From assembly GCA_004134985.1 (NCBI GenBank), contig REGQ01000013.1:62001-126000 (forward strand): DNA of 64,000 bases, in the 5' to 3' direction. Source of the DNA: Paenibacillaceae bacterium. GTDB taxonomy: Bacteria; Bacillota; Bacilli; Paenibacillales; Paenibacillaceae. Shown piece by piece: positions 24,912-35,309 of the stretch; within the stretch, counting starts at the first letter, position 1; the number at the start of each line of letters is the position of its first letter. A program made the translations under genes and the position numbers. The notes beneath the pieces were generated by a model. That model was not told the origin of the DNA. It made no database searches and worked only from the letters and a program-made list of their open reading frames with translations.

Positions 24912-26852
24912 TTATGACATTAACTGCTCCCACGTTTCCAGGGATTGTTCCAAATCTGTTTTTAATTGGTCAATTCGTGATTGCTTTTCCTGGACAAGCT
25001 GATAGTTCTGATATACTTCCGGGTCCGTTAGTGCAAGCTCGAGTGCCGCAATTTCTTCCTCTACCTCGGCAATATGCTTCTCCAACTGTTCAAGCTGCCG
25101 CTGGCGGGCCCGTTCTTCCTTTTTTGCCTGTTTTTCAACTTCATAGGTTGAACTACGTGAAGTTTCAGTCGGCAAATCGGTTTTTCTGGCTTTTTGTGCG
25201 GCGCCTTCCTTTTCCTGCTGCTCAAGCTCAAACGTTTCGAGCTTTTTTTCTAACATTGCGTCATAATTTCCTAGGAAATGATAGACACCTGATGACGTTA
25301 GTTCGACAATTCTTTCCGCCATTTTATTAAGGAAATAGCGGTCATGAGATATGAACAGCAGTGTTCCGTCATAATCCATCAAAGCCGATTCCAGCATTTC
25401 CTTGCTGAATAAATCCAGATGGTTGGTAGGCTCGTCCAAAATGAGAACATTGGCTTGCAGCAGCATCAGCTTCGCCAGTGACACCCGCGCCTTTTCGCCG
25501 CCGCTAAGCAAGGATATTTTCTTTTTCACATCTTCCCCGCTGAACAGGAAGCTGCCCAGCACGGTCCGTATTCGCACTTCCTCCAAATGAGGATAAGCGT
25601 TCCATACTTCTTCCAGGACAGTGTTTTTGGGATTTAAAGTGGTCTGCTCCTGATCATAGTAGCCAATCCGCACATGACTGCCCCAGCGGAGCGTGCCTGC
25701 CGATGCCTCGCGCTCCCCGACCAGCAATTTGAGCAAGGTCGATTTTCCCACGCCATTAGGACCGATCAGGGCGACAGTCTCTGCTCGTTGCAGCTGTAAT
25801 GACACATTCTGAAAGACGGGTTGCGCTTGGTCGGGAAACACGAGCGCAAGATCCCGGGCATCCAGCACATCTTTGCCGGAAGGCCGCTCAATTTCAAAGG
25901 AGAAATGCGCCTTCTTAAGTTCCCCTTGTGGGCGATCCAGACGATCCATCTTCTCCAAAGCTTTGCGCCGGCTTTGCGCTCGCTTGGTTGTGGAGGCCCG
26001 CACAAGGTTGCGTTCAACAAACTGTTCCATGCGGGCAATCGCATCCTGCTGTTTGTCAAACTGCTTCATAGCTGCTTCATATTCAGCTGCCTTGATTTCG
26101 ATATAGCGGCTGTAGTTGCCTGTATAGCGCTTGGCGGAATGCCGTTCGATTTCGACGATTCCTGTGGCAAGCGCATCGAGAAAGAAACGGTCATGAGATA
26201 CGACCAGAATCGCCCCGGCATAGCCTCGCAAATAATCTTCCAGCCATGTTAAGGTGGCGATATCCAAATAGTTGGTTGGCTCATCAAGCATAAGCAAATC
26301 CGGTGCCTGGAGCAAAATGCGTGCGAGCGCAAGGCGGGTTTTTTGTCCGCCGCTTAGTGTTGCCACAGGAGTATCCGGCGCGAAATCGCCAAATCCCATC
26401 CCGTGAAGAACGCTGCGGATGCGAGTGTCCATCTCGAAGCCGCCTTGTTCGCGAAACCATTCCGAGCGCGCAGCATAACGCTCCAGCGTTTCGGCGTATT
26501 TCTTATCGTCGGCTTGCAGCGCCGGGGTAGCAATCAACTGCTCCAAATCGCGCAGCTCCTGCTCGGCGGCAATGAGTTTGGAGAATACGGCACGCATTTC
26601 TTCATCTATTGTGCGTCCTGCTTGGAGCCCGCTGTTTTGGGCGAGGTAGCCGATTCGTGTTTCTTTTGCTTTATAGACGGTTCCTGAGTCCGGAGTAATC
26701 TCTCCGGCAATGATTTGCAGCAGAGTCGATTTCCCGGCGCCATTAACTCCGACCAGGCCGATTCGCTCCCGATTCAATATTTGCATTGTAATATTAGAGA
26801 GTACCGATTTAACACCATAGCTTTTGCTAATATCCGAAACTTGAAGAAGCAT
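24912..26852 (-). CDS. ABC-F family ATPase (YdiF-like)
   Basis: 646 residues with two nucleotide-binding domains and no membrane segment: Walker A GVNGAGKST, signature LSGGQKTRLALA and Walker B LLMLDEPTNYLD, then a charged linker, then GPNGVGKST, LSGGEKARVSLAKLML and LILDEPTNHLD. The inter-domain linker (about 245-320, KQFDKQQDAIARMEQFVERN) is the tRNA-contacting P-site motif of ABC-F proteins. The last 100 residues are a coiled coil. ABC-F proteins bind the ribosomal E site and affect elongation or give antibiotic protection. In B. subtilis ydiF follows tsaD directly; here 15 kb intervenes and the gene points the other way, so it is related backbone that has been rearranged. ATG 26852, with AGGTCG-type weak ribosome site. 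Confidence 0.93.
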   Translation of the reverse strand: MLLQVSDISKSYGVKSVLSNITMQILNRERIGLVGVNGAGKSTLLQIIAGEITPDSGTVYKAKETRIGYLAQNSGLQAGRTIDEEMRAVFSKLIAAEQELRDLEQLIATPALQADDKKYAETLERYAARSEWFREQGGFEMDTRIRSVLHGMGFGDFAPDTPVATLSGGQKTRLALARILLQAPDLLMLDEPTNYLDIATLTWLEDYLRGYAGAILVVSHDRFFLDALATGIVEIERHSAKRYTGNYSRYIEIKAAEYEAAMKQFDKQQDAIARMEQFVERNLVRASTTKRAQSRRKALEKMDRLDRPQGELKKAHFSFEIERPSGKDVLDARDLALVFPDQAQPVFQNVSLQLQRAETVALIGPNGVGKSTLLKLLVGEREASAGTLRWGSHVRIGYYDQEQTTLNPKNTVLEEVWNAYPHLEEVRIRTVLGSFLFSGEDVKKKISLLSGGEKARVSLAKLMLLQANVLILDEPTNHLDLFSKEMLESALMDYDGTLLFISHDRYFLNKMAERIVELTSSGVYHFLGNYDAMLEKKLETFELEQQEKEGAAQKARKTDLPTETSRSSTYEVEKQAKKEERARQRQLEQLEKHIAEVEEEIAALELALTDPEVYQNYQLVQEKQSRIDQLKTDLEQSLETWEQLMS

Positions 26853-27066
26853 AGCGACCTCCGAATAGATAGTTTATTATATGAAAACTTATAAGTTGAT
26901 TGCATTACTGACTTGATCATGGCTGTGCTTGCAATCCGTTCCTTCCTTTAAAGAATGGGAAGGCTGCTCACATGGCTTTTCCCTAGTTTACATGAATTTC
27001 TTCGTTTATGCGACAGAAGGCGTTGGCGAAATATGCCTAACAATGATAAACTAAAACAAATGGAAA

Positions 27067-27711
27067 ATGCAGAAACAGAGTGGCGGGACGTTAACTTTGG
27101 ATAAAAGCGTTATTAATGAGAAACGGATGTTAAGACAGGCGATGTCAGCCAGTCGCAATGCCATGCAGCCGGAAATTCGAATGCAGCTGTCCGAGACGAT
27201 CGGCAAGATGCTATGGCAGCATGTGCGGGCTGCAGTGGTGGCGAATGTAATGGCCTATGTGCCTTACCGTTCAGAGGTGGATACAAGACCCTTCATTGAA
27301 CAGGCGTGGCGTGAAGGCATTGAGGTCATCCTGCCGCAATGCGAGGTTGAAACGCGTGCCATGACACTGTTTAAAGTAAGGCAGTGGAGTGAGCTGCGGG
27401 AAGGCGCCTACGGAATTATGGAACCTGATCCTGAACTGGCCGAGGCATGCGGAGACACCTTCGTTCCTGAGATCATCATTGCTCCTGGCTTGGCATTCGG
27501 CAAAAACGGAGCTAGGCTTGGGTATGGCGGTGGTTATTATGACAGGTTCAAGGAACGGCTGATGCTGTGTGGCAATTCAGCTTTGCCGGTTTGGTTGGGA
27601 GCCGCTTTCAGCCTACAACTAGTTGAATGGCTGCCAAGCGAGCGGCATGACGCCATGATGGATGCTGTAGTGACGGAGCACGGCATTTGGAGGACACAGA
27701 CAGATCGCTGA
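27067..27711 (+). CDS. 5-formyltetrahydrofolate cyclo-ligase
   Basis: 214 residues. Converts 5-formyl-THF to 5,10-methenyl-THF using ATP. Signature motifs: YVPYRSEVDTRPFIEQAW, the loop LREGAYGIMEPDP, IIIAPGLAFGKNGARLGYGGGYYDRF (GYGGGYYDR is diagnostic) and a late Asp-Ala-Val strand. Start is uncertain: ATG 27067 has only a weak site and TTG 27097 is an alternative that would give the more usual N-terminus. It is first in a row of plus-strand housekeeping genes. Confidence 0.94.
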   Translation: MQKQSGGTLTLDKSVINEKRMLRQAMSASRNAMQPEIRMQLSETIGKMLWQHVRAAVVANVMAYVPYRSEVDTRPFIEQAWREGIEVILPQCEVETRAMTLFKVRQWSELREGAYGIMEPDPELAEACGDTFVPEIIIAPGLAFGKNGARLGYGGGYYDRFKERLMLCGNSALPVWLGAAFSLQLVEWLPSERHDAMMDAVVTEHGIWRTQTDR

Positions 27712-28001
27712 CAGACACGTTCTAACGAAGAACGATGTAAGCTCTGGAAGACAATAATAATGTAGCAATTGGTTAACAACCGGGCAAACCGGCGTCGTGA
27801 TGGAGGCGCTGACAGTATTGTCGGCAGCGGTTTGGCTACTTGTGCCATAGGTGCGAGGCGCTGCAGAAGAAACTCATGATCACTCCGACAATGCTTGTTC
27901 ACATAAGCGCTGGCATTCGTGGTATATAGCATCAGAGCGGCGGGAGCAGTACCATACAAAACAATCATTCACACAGCATATGGGGATGGGAGGGATTGTG
28001 G
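27712..28001 (+). other. 290-base non-coding stretch, possibly structured leader
   Basis: No convincing gene. The middle holds several hairpins (CCGGGCAAACCGG; CGCTGACAG/TGTCGGCAGCG, 27808-27831) and a competing pairing of ATTGTCGG with CCGACAAT about 65 bases later. It could be an RNA leader of the molybdopterin genes, but I cannot match a known riboswitch. Confidence 0.35.
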
Positions 28002-28496
28002 ATGCGGTGGAAAGTCGCGATATTGACAGCGAGCGATAAAGGTGCACGAGGAGAACGCGAGGATACAAGCGCACAAGTGATTCGGGAGCTGATAGAAGAG
28101 GAATTAGGCGGCGAAATTGTCGATTACCGCATCGTTCCCGATGAACAGGATGAAATTACTGCTGCACTAATTGAAATGACCGATTATTATCAGGCCGATC
28201 TGGTGCTGACGACTGGCGGCACTGGTCTGGGTCCGCGGGATGTAACGCCGGAAGCGACGATGAGGGTCATTGAACGCTATGTTCCCGGCATTGCCGAAGC
28301 AATGCGCTATGAATCGATGAAGAAGTCAAGGCGCGCAATGCTTAGTCGCGGGTTAAGCGGCGTTCGCGGTCGGACACTCATTATTAATTTGCCGGGCAGC
28401 CCCAAAGGGGTGCAGGAGAGCTTAATGGCGATTATTGACCAACTGCCGCATGCGCTTGGAATTTTAACAGGACAAGTGGGGGAGCATACCGTATGA
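28002..28496 (+). CDS. MogA/MoaB-family molybdopterin adenylyltransferase
   Basis: 164 residues from ATG 28002 (GGGAGGG seven bases upstream). MoCF fold: WKVAILTASDKGARGEREDTS at the start, DLVLTTGGTGLGPRDVTPEA (the TGGTG molybdopterin-binding loop) and LIINLPGSPKGVQESL. The family activates molybdopterin by adenylylation before metal insertion. Overlaps the next gene by ATGA. Confidence 0.92.
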   Translation: MRWKVAILTASDKGARGEREDTSAQVIRELIEEELGGEIVDYRIVPDEQDEITAALIEMTDYYQADLVLTTGGTGLGPRDVTPEATMRVIERYVPGIAEAMRYESMKKSRRAMLSRGLSGVRGRTLIINLPGSPKGVQESLMAIIDQLPHALGILTGQVGEHTV

Positions 28497-29518
28497 ATGA
28501 ATATCCGATGACAACCAAACTGATTGAAGTGCGGGTTGAAGATGCAATCGGACTTCGGCTCGCGCACGATTTGACGCAAATAGTACCTGGTCATTTCAAA
28601 GGAAGACTTTTTAAAAAAGGGCATGTTATTAAGGAAGCAGACATTCCCATGCTGCTGGATATTGGCAAAGAGCATATTTATATTATGCAGCTTGGCAAGG
28701 AAGAACTGCATGAAGATGATGCGGCACAGCGAATGGCAGCGGCACTGGCAGGCGAAGGGATTGTGCAGAACGAACCCCACGAAGGCAAGGTAAGCCTGCA
28801 TTCAGACCGTTCAGGTCTCATTGAAATTGATAACAATGTCATTAATGCCATTAACCGTCTGGGCGATATTGCGCTGGCGACAGTGAAGCCGTACACCGTT
28901 ATCAAGGCAGGCCAGCAATTGGCTGCAACCCGTGTTATTCCGCTGTATGTACCTACCCAAAAAGTTGTGGATGTTGAACGGATCGTAGCGGATTACCGCG
29001 CTGAACACGATGGGCAATCCCCCATTCAGATCAAGACATTCAAAAAATTCCGAATTGGCCTGTTGATTACCGGCGGTGAAGTGTTCAGCGGCAGAATCGT
29101 TGACAAGTTTGGTCCGGTCGTTCGTAATAAGGTGGCGGCCTTCGGTTCCGAAGTTATTGAGCAGCGGTTTGTCCCTGATGATCGACATACAATTGTCAAG
29201 GAAATACACTATTTACTTGAAGCCGGGTATGATATGATACTGGTAACAGGCGGGATGTCCGTCGACCCTGATGATCGGACACCAGGCGCAATTAAAGACG
29301 CAGGTACTGATATTATCAGTTACGGGACGCCAATGCTGCCGGGATCGATGCTGCTGATGGGCTATCTTGATAGTGTACCCATTCTTGGCTTGCCTGGATG
29401 TGTTATGTATGATCCTTATACATCATTTGATGTTTTGTTGCCGCGCATACTGGCCGGAGATATCATAACAAGAGAAGATATTGTCACGATGGGCTGCGGT
29501 GGATTGATTAACGGATAG
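28493..29518 (+). CDS. MoeA/CinA-type molybdopterin-binding protein
   Basis: 341 residues. The C-terminal half is a MoCF-binding domain: KKFRIGLLITGGEVFSGRIVD, a VPDD motif, ILVTGGMSVDPDDRTPGAI and LGLPGCVMYDPYTSFDVLLPRI. The N-terminal half lacks the recognisable domain I-II pattern of standard MoeA, so the protein may be a shortened variant that inserts molybdate. It overlaps the MogA-like gene by ATGA, so both act in one molybdenum-cofactor pathway. No other moa genes are in the window. Confidence 0.85.
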   Translation: MNEYPMTTKLIEVRVEDAIGLRLAHDLTQIVPGHFKGRLFKKGHVIKEADIPMLLDIGKEHIYIMQLGKEELHEDDAAQRMAAALAGEGIVQNEPHEGKVSLHSDRSGLIEIDNNVINAINRLGDIALATVKPYTVIKAGQQLAATRVIPLYVPTQKVVDVERIVADYRAEHDGQSPIQIKTFKKFRIGLLITGGEVFSGRIVDKFGPVVRNKVAAFGSEVIEQRFVPDDRHTIVKEIHYLLEAGYDMILVTGGMSVDPDDRTPGAIKDAGTDIISYGTPMLPGSMLLMGYLDSVPILGLPGCVMYDPYTSFDVLLPRILAGDIITREDIVTMGCGGLING

Positions 29519-29548
29519 AATTCTAATAATTAAAGGAGGTTGACGACG

Positions 29549-29779
29549 ATGCCAAACTTGGGTGTATCCGGCATTATATTGCTCGTCATTGTAGCGCTGC
29601 TGCTGTTCGGACCGAATAAACTGCCTGAGCTGGGGCGTGCTGCCGGACGGACGCTGCGTGAGTTTAAAAATGGCGCAAGAGACCTTATGGATGATGAAAA
29701 ACCGCAAGATAAGAAAAAAGCGGATGCCGTCGAGGTCCAGTCTGACGAAAGAACCAACACTAAGCGGCTTCCGGACTAA
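29549..29779 (+). CDS. tatA: Twin-arginine translocase subunit TatA
   Basis: 76 residues from ATG 29549, GGAGG upstream. One N-terminal membrane helix (VSGIILLVIVALLLFG), the hinge FGPNKLPELG, then an amphipathic helix GRAAGRTLREFKNG and a charged tail, as in all TatA. It oligomerises to let folded twin-arginine proteins cross the membrane. The stop codon lies within the hairpin at 29762-29799. Confidence 0.95.
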   Translation: MPNLGVSGIILLVIVALLLFGPNKLPELGRAAGRTLREFKNGARDLMDDEKPQDKKKADAVEVQSDERTNTKRLPD

Positions 29780-29799
29780 CCGGAATTCCGCTTTTTTTG
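29762..29799 (+). terminator. Attenuating terminator between tatA and tatC
   Basis: AAGCGG-CTTCCGG pairs with CCGGAA-TTCCGCTT, followed by seven Ts. Placed between two genes of one complex, it should make tatA mRNA more abundant than tatC mRNA, matching the excess of TatA in the translocase. Confidence 0.75.
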
Positions 29800-29828
29800 T
29801 GAACAATAACTGAAAGGAGGCTTGGCAT

Positions 29829-30644
29829 TTGGAGCAGGATTCGCAGAACAAGGAAGAAAAATCTAAGGCAAAAGCAGAGAAGAGCAGTGGGAAAGAAGGC
29901 AATATGCCCGTTTTGGAACATATCGGCGAGCTTCGCAAAAGACTGATCGCAGTGCTCGTTACGCTGCTGATCGGTCTGGTCATTGGGCTGCTGCTTGCTG
30001 ATCCGGTCTATGATTACTTAAGATCGCAGGAGCCGGTTAATAATATGCCCCTGCACGCATTCTCGCTGTGGGATCCGATCGGGATTTACATGAAGTTTGC
30101 GTTTGTTATCGCGCTGGTCATTACACTTCCGTTTACATTTTATCAACTATGGGCATTTGTCAAGCCTGGTCTTGGTGTACGGGAACAGCGAGCCACTTTG
30201 CGCTACATTCCGTTCGCGCTTCTCATGTTTCTTTGCGGATTGGCCTTCTCCTATTTGGTTGTATTTCCGATGGCCTATACGTTCACGACAGCCGTTGGCG
30301 CGCGTATGGAATTGGTGGATACGTATGGCGTTGCCCAATATTTCACGTTCATGTTCAATATTATTATTCCGATTTCACTGCTGTTTGAACTCCCGCTTGT
30401 TATTATGTTTCTGACCAGACTCCGGATTTTGAACCCGCTGCGTCTGCGCAAAATGCGCAGGGTGGCATACTTTCTAATGGTGCTTACGGGTACGCTTATT
30501 ACGCCGCCAGACATCGTGTCAGATTTGTTGGTAGCCATCCCGCTCATTCTTCTCTATGAGATCAGCGTGTTCCTGTCAGCGATGATCTATCGGAAGCAAT
30601 TGGCAAAAGATGCAGAATGGGAAGAGGAGTTCAGCGCTTTATAA
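29829..30644 (+). CDS. tatC: Twin-arginine translocase subunit TatC
   Basis: TTG start at 29829, AAAGGAGG eight bases upstream, 271 residues. Long charged N-terminal tail, then MPVLEHIGELRKRLI (the TatC signature) and six membrane segments, with the conserved FYQLWAFVKPGL and LLFELPLVIMFL. TatC binds twin-arginine signal peptides. The N-terminal tail (20 residues, Lys/Glu-rich) is longer than usual. Confidence 0.95.
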   Translation: MEQDSQNKEEKSKAKAEKSSGKEGNMPVLEHIGELRKRLIAVLVTLLIGLVIGLLLADPVYDYLRSQEPVNNMPLHAFSLWDPIGIYMKFAFVIALVITLPFTFYQLWAFVKPGLGVREQRATLRYIPFALLMFLCGLAFSYLVVFPMAYTFTTAVGARMELVDTYGVAQYFTFMFNIIIPISLLFELPLVIMFLTRLRILNPLRLRKMRRVAYFLMVLTGTLITPPDIVSDLLVAIPLILLYEISVFLSAMIYRKQLAKDAEWEEEFSAL

Positions 30645-30671
30645 TCAGAATTAATCAGAACAAACATAAAC

Positions 30672-30724
30672 CTGCTGCGCGGCGGACTGGCATTTGAGCC
30701 AAGCGATGCTACGCAGCAGTTTTA
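30672..30724 (+). terminator. Terminator after tatC
   Basis: CTGCTGCG (30672-30679) pairs with CGCAGCAG (30712-30719), with an inner TGGC/GCCA pairing, followed by TTTTATTTT. Confidence 0.75.
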
Positions 30725-30759
30725 TTTTGCAGTCAAAACGATTTCTTATGGGAAAAGAC

Positions 30760-30788
30760 TTGAAATTTATCGCCAAAATGAGTATTAT
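30760..30788 (+). promoter_or_regulatory. groESL sigma-A promoter
   Basis: -35 TTGAAA (30760-30765), 17-base spacer, -10 TATTAT (30783-30788). The start of transcription would fall just before the CIRCE operator. Confidence 0.85.
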
Positions 30789-30799
30789 AAAGTTGGTTG

Positions 30800-30826
30800 T
30801 TAGCACTAGACGTGATCGAGTGCTAA
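30800..30826. promoter_or_regulatory. CIRCE operator (HrcA-binding)
   Basis: TTAGCACTA - 9 bases - GAGTGCTAA. The right arm is the perfect CIRCE half-site; the left arm differs only in its last base (A for C). It overlaps the likely start of the transcript, so HrcA should repress groESL until heat stress. Confidence 0.95.
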
Positions 30827-30868
30827 TAAAATAATTGTAACAGCACATTTAGAAGGAGGCTATTTTTC

Positions 30869-31150
30869 ATGATCAAACCTTTGGGTGAACGCGTTTTGGT
30901 TGAAGCGATCGCGAAAGAGGAAACGACTGCAAGCGGAATCGTTCTGCCGGATTCGGCGAAAGAAAAGCCGCAAGAAGGCAAAATTATCGCTGTTGGTAGC
31001 GGTACGCTGAAAGACGGTGTACGTGTCGCATTGGAAGTTAAAGAAGGCGACCGCGTACTGTTTTCCAAATACGCTGGCACAGAAATCAAATATGAAGGTA
31101 AAGAGTATTTGATTATGAAGGAAAGCGACATTCACGCGATTCTTGAGTAG
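30869..31150 (+). CDS. groES: Co-chaperonin GroES
   Basis: 93 residues; AGAAGGAGG before the ATG. Starts [18 protein letters not shown], with the mobile loop [17 protein letters not shown] and end [16 protein letters not shown]. Forms the heptameric lid of GroEL. First gene of the CIRCE-controlled operon. Confidence 0.99.
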   Translation: MIKPLGERVLVEAIAKEETTASGIVLPDSAKEKPQEGKIIAVGSGTLKDGVRVALEVKEGDRVLFSKYAGTEIKYEGKEYLIMKESDIHAILE

Positions 31151-31238
31151 TACCCTTTCACATCAACAGAACGATTAGGTCGTTTGAAGATACGATATTA
31201 GCTATACAAAGTTCTCACCTACTTAAGGAGGTAATTAG

Positions 31239-32879
<1,641 letters not shown>

Positions 32880-32960
32880 TACGGGCTGCAAAGCCTGTAG
32901 CATCATAGGTTCTTTTTTGGAAGAACGCCGTTTGACCACTTTTTGACCACATGTGTAATA

Positions 32961-33010
32961 AAAGAGGCATCACATGAGTTTACGAAACTCATGTAATGCC
33001 TCTTTCTTTT
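32961..33010 (+). terminator. groESL terminator
   Basis: AAAGAGGCAT-CACATGAGTTT pairs with AAACTCATG-TAATGCCTCTTT around a 3-base loop, followed by CTTTTTG. A very strong hairpin, as expected after a highly expressed operon. Confidence 0.92.
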
Positions 33011-33080
33011 TGTTTTTCAAAACGACAGAGGAAAGTTTAATTTGTGTTATTATTGAAAAAAGTTTGTATTGGGGGGAAGC

Positions 33081-33617
33081 ATGATGGAGAACTCTATTGT
33101 GTTAAGTGTGGTAGATATCGGAAACACAGAAGACTTATCGTTTGTCAAAAGAGCAGCACAGCTATATCAGGAGCTTGTTTCAAAGGGGGCAGCAATCGGG
33201 TGGGTAGATCCACCTTCAACAGAAGAGGTAACCTGCCTACTTCGGGAGTTGGCCATCGCAAGTGATAAAGGAAATGCATGCCTAATCGCAGCTTGGGTCG
33301 GCTCAGATCTTGCGGGGATTGGATGTTGGAGGCGTTACAATCGCCCGACTCACCGTCCCCATGCCGACATTGAAAAGGTGGCAGTCGATCCACGGTATCA
33401 AGGCCATGGATTAGGCCGTCGGCTCATGAATCATTTGATTTCCGCCGCTGTCGATGCTGGGATTGAGGTGCTGACCATTGACTTCCGTGGTGACAACGAA
33501 CGCGCCGCCAAACTGTACAAATCCCTGGGGTTCATAGAATATGGACGATTACCTCGTTTTGTAGCCGTTGGCACTGCTCGATACGACAAAATGTTCTATG
33601 CCCTCGATCTACGATAA
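33081..33617 (+). CDS. GNAT-family N-acetyltransferase
   Basis: 178 residues from ATG 33081 (ATG 33084 also possible), GGGGGGA upstream. Acetyl-CoA-binding motif VAVDPRYQGHGLGRRLM, then VDAGIEVLTIDFRGDNERAAKLYKSLGF and the LPRFVAVG... YDKMFYAL end. It is a general small-molecule GNAT resembling stress-protection acetylases; the acceptor is unknown. Probably transcribed with the next gene, 44 bases on. Confidence 0.9.
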   Translation: MMENSIVLSVVDIGNTEDLSFVKRAAQLYQELVSKGAAIGWVDPPSTEEVTCLLRELAIASDKGNACLIAAWVGSDLAGIGCWRRYNRPTHRPHADIEKVAVDPRYQGHGLGRRLMNHLISAAVDAGIEVLTIDFRGDNERAAKLYKSLGFIEYGRLPRFVAVGTARYDKMFYALDLR

Positions 33618-33661
33618 TCCGGCATCGGGCGCTAATAGCGGGCGGTTAGGGGTGAAGAACG

Positions 33662-33973
33662 GTGATCAATAAGGAGAAAATTTCAAGCAATCTTAGAACG
33701 ATTGAAGCAATGACTCAGAACGGCGCATCGCCCCCATTGGATCAATATTGGAATGAGATTGTACATGAGCTAAGCGAAGACTTGAAGGGTACGCGGGAAT
33801 ATTTGCTCAGTTGCAATCCTGATGACATCGAGCTGATGAGTGGGTATTTCGAGGATGTGGCATACAAACTCCAGGATGAATCGTTCATCGACTTACTGAA
33901 TGAGCTGCAGACTCTGCATCCAGATATCGATATCAAAAATCAAATACAATGGGCAATTGATGCTTTGGATTAA
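33662..33973 (+). CDS. Small helical acidic protein of unknown function
   Basis: 103 residues from GTG 33662, with GGGGTGA about 9 bases upstream. The sequence is predicted helical and acidic (LDQYWNEIVHELSEDLKGTRE, LQDESFIDLLNELQTL). No recognisable family. The short gap after the GNAT gene and the following terminator suggest a two-gene transcript; it could be an interaction or immunity-like partner, but nothing shows that directly. Confidence 0.65.
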   Translation: MINKEKISSNLRTIEAMTQNGASPPLDQYWNEIVHELSEDLKGTREYLLSCNPDDIELMSGYFEDVAYKLQDESFIDLLNELQTLHPDIDIKNQIQWAIDALD

Positions 33974-34002
33974 AAGGCACTCTCATATACGGGAGTGCTT
34001 TT
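33974..34002 (+). terminator. Intrinsic terminator
   Basis: AAAAG(g)CACTC pairs with GAGTGCTTTT (one bulge) around a short loop, then TTATT. Confidence 0.75.
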
Positions 34003-34098
34003 ATTATGTCTTGAAACAAGGTGATGAACATGTAGATGACATAGGGGAGGGGGCATATGGTCGACCGATCGCCGTCATGCAGGGAAAGCGCCGCGCGC

Positions 34099-34296
34099 GT
34101 GGAATTCTAACGCTGATGAGCAGCGCTATTCAGGTAAATCCAACCCAATAAATATTGTAAGGAAACTGAGCCACCTTATTTCTAGAAACTCGCCCGATTT
34201 TAGCCGTCCAGGCGTGGAATAAGCGCCGTGACAAGCGTTAGATTTGTAAAAGGGTCATTTGAAGCCGTTTAAGCGCCGTGGAAAGCGTTAGAGCAA
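34099..34296. repeat. Dispersed 197-bp repeat, copy 1
   Basis: Closely matches 49311-49507 over its whole length. It contains three copies of one unit: inverted at the left (34105-34130, TTCTAACGCTGATGAGCAGCG..) and direct at 34218-34243 and 34268-34293 (AATAAGCGCCGTGACAAGCG..), the two direct copies 50 bases apart. Between them lies an invariant part AAGGAAACTGAGCCACCTTA. No ORF, no transposase. It looks like a small non-autonomous repeat with terminal inverted repeats or a structured RNA. The rest of 34003-34440 holds nothing else I can name. Confidence 0.8.
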
Positions 34297-34447
34297 ATCC
34301 CCCCAAATCCCCTTGAATACCCACCAACAGAAAGCACCTTAACAAAGGGGAAATGGCAGTTTGTCAGCCACCGGTGATGCCGCCCGATGGACTTGTCGGA
34401 CCGCCATTGACATGATGTCATGCAGCTGTCGATTTTGCACACACGCC

Positions 34448-35044
34448 CTAATCATTCAATCCCTTTCCGTTAAGAATTTGCTGCATATATTTTTCAACCC
34501 TTGACGCTCGAGTTTTGGATTGTTTGGGTTCAGAAAAGTAAAGAATGTAGGCTCTTTGCCGTCCAGGCGTCAATGCTTCAAAAGCCGTTTTCAAGGCAGG
34601 GATTTCATCGAATTTATTTTGAAATTCTTCAGGAATTAGGTATTCTGTATTCTTTTTAAAACTCACTTCCAAACCAGCTTTTTCAACTGCAATACCTTCA
34701 TGAATATAGGCTTTCAAGATGGTTTCCATTGCAACTATTTCTTGAACATTGGTGAACCGAATCTGGCGCCCCGCCTGTACATTCTCCGTTTGTTGGACTA
34801 GAATACCATGGGCATCCAGCAACAAGGCACCTTTGAAAAACAGAAGCGCACAGTATTCTTTAAATCCATGGATTAAAACGATGTTTTTTTTCTGAGACGT
34901 ATAACAAGGATTGCCCCACTTCAATTCTTCCGTCAGCTCACAGTCAAGAATGATCATTCTCAATTTCTCGAATTCTTTCTGCCACTGTTTGGCTTTACTT
35001 AAATATTCATCAACCTTAGGATTCATTCTACTATTTGTCATCAT
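34448..35044 (-). CDS. YdeI/DUF1801-type protein
   Basis: 198 residues from ATG 35044, where AGAGGG gives 6-base spacing; ATG 35050 and 35041 also exist. N-terminal half is the DUF1801 fold: VDEYLSKAKQWQKEFEKL, EELKWGNPCYTS, LIHGFKEYCALLFFKGALL. The C-terminal half is the YdeI/OmpD-associated pattern ending PGRQRAYILYFSEPKQSKT, with a conserved arginine-rich end. Function of the family is unclear; B. subtilis YdeI is a homologue in my memory. Single gene; no operon. Confidence 0.85.
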   Translation of the reverse strand: MMTNSRMNPKVDEYLSKAKQWQKEFEKLRMIILDCELTEELKWGNPCYTSQKKNIVLIHGFKEYCALLFFKGALLLDAHGILVQQTENVQAGRQIRFTNVQEIVAMETILKAYIHEGIAVEKAGLEVSFKKNTEYLIPEEFQNKFDEIPALKTAFEALTPGRQRAYILYFSEPKQSKTRASRVEKYMQQILNGKGLND

Positions 35045-35309
35045 GAACATCCCTCTTCATCATCATAATATGGTGTTTTCAACATAAGCTGTTCATTTTC
35101 AAAATCTGCTTGATTACTTGCGTAGCTTGCTCCCTTTGCGCCTGATCGATGCTGGTGGCTGTGGTTTCGGTCAGGGGAACAAACGGCTAAATGACATTCC
35201 GTTCTTCATCTCTTATTTCGTATCTTCGGCTCATAGGTTCCATTGTACTGCTTTTTTATGGATTGTACAGTTCGCGTACAGACGCTAGTCTTTTTCTATT
35301 ATAAGTTGC

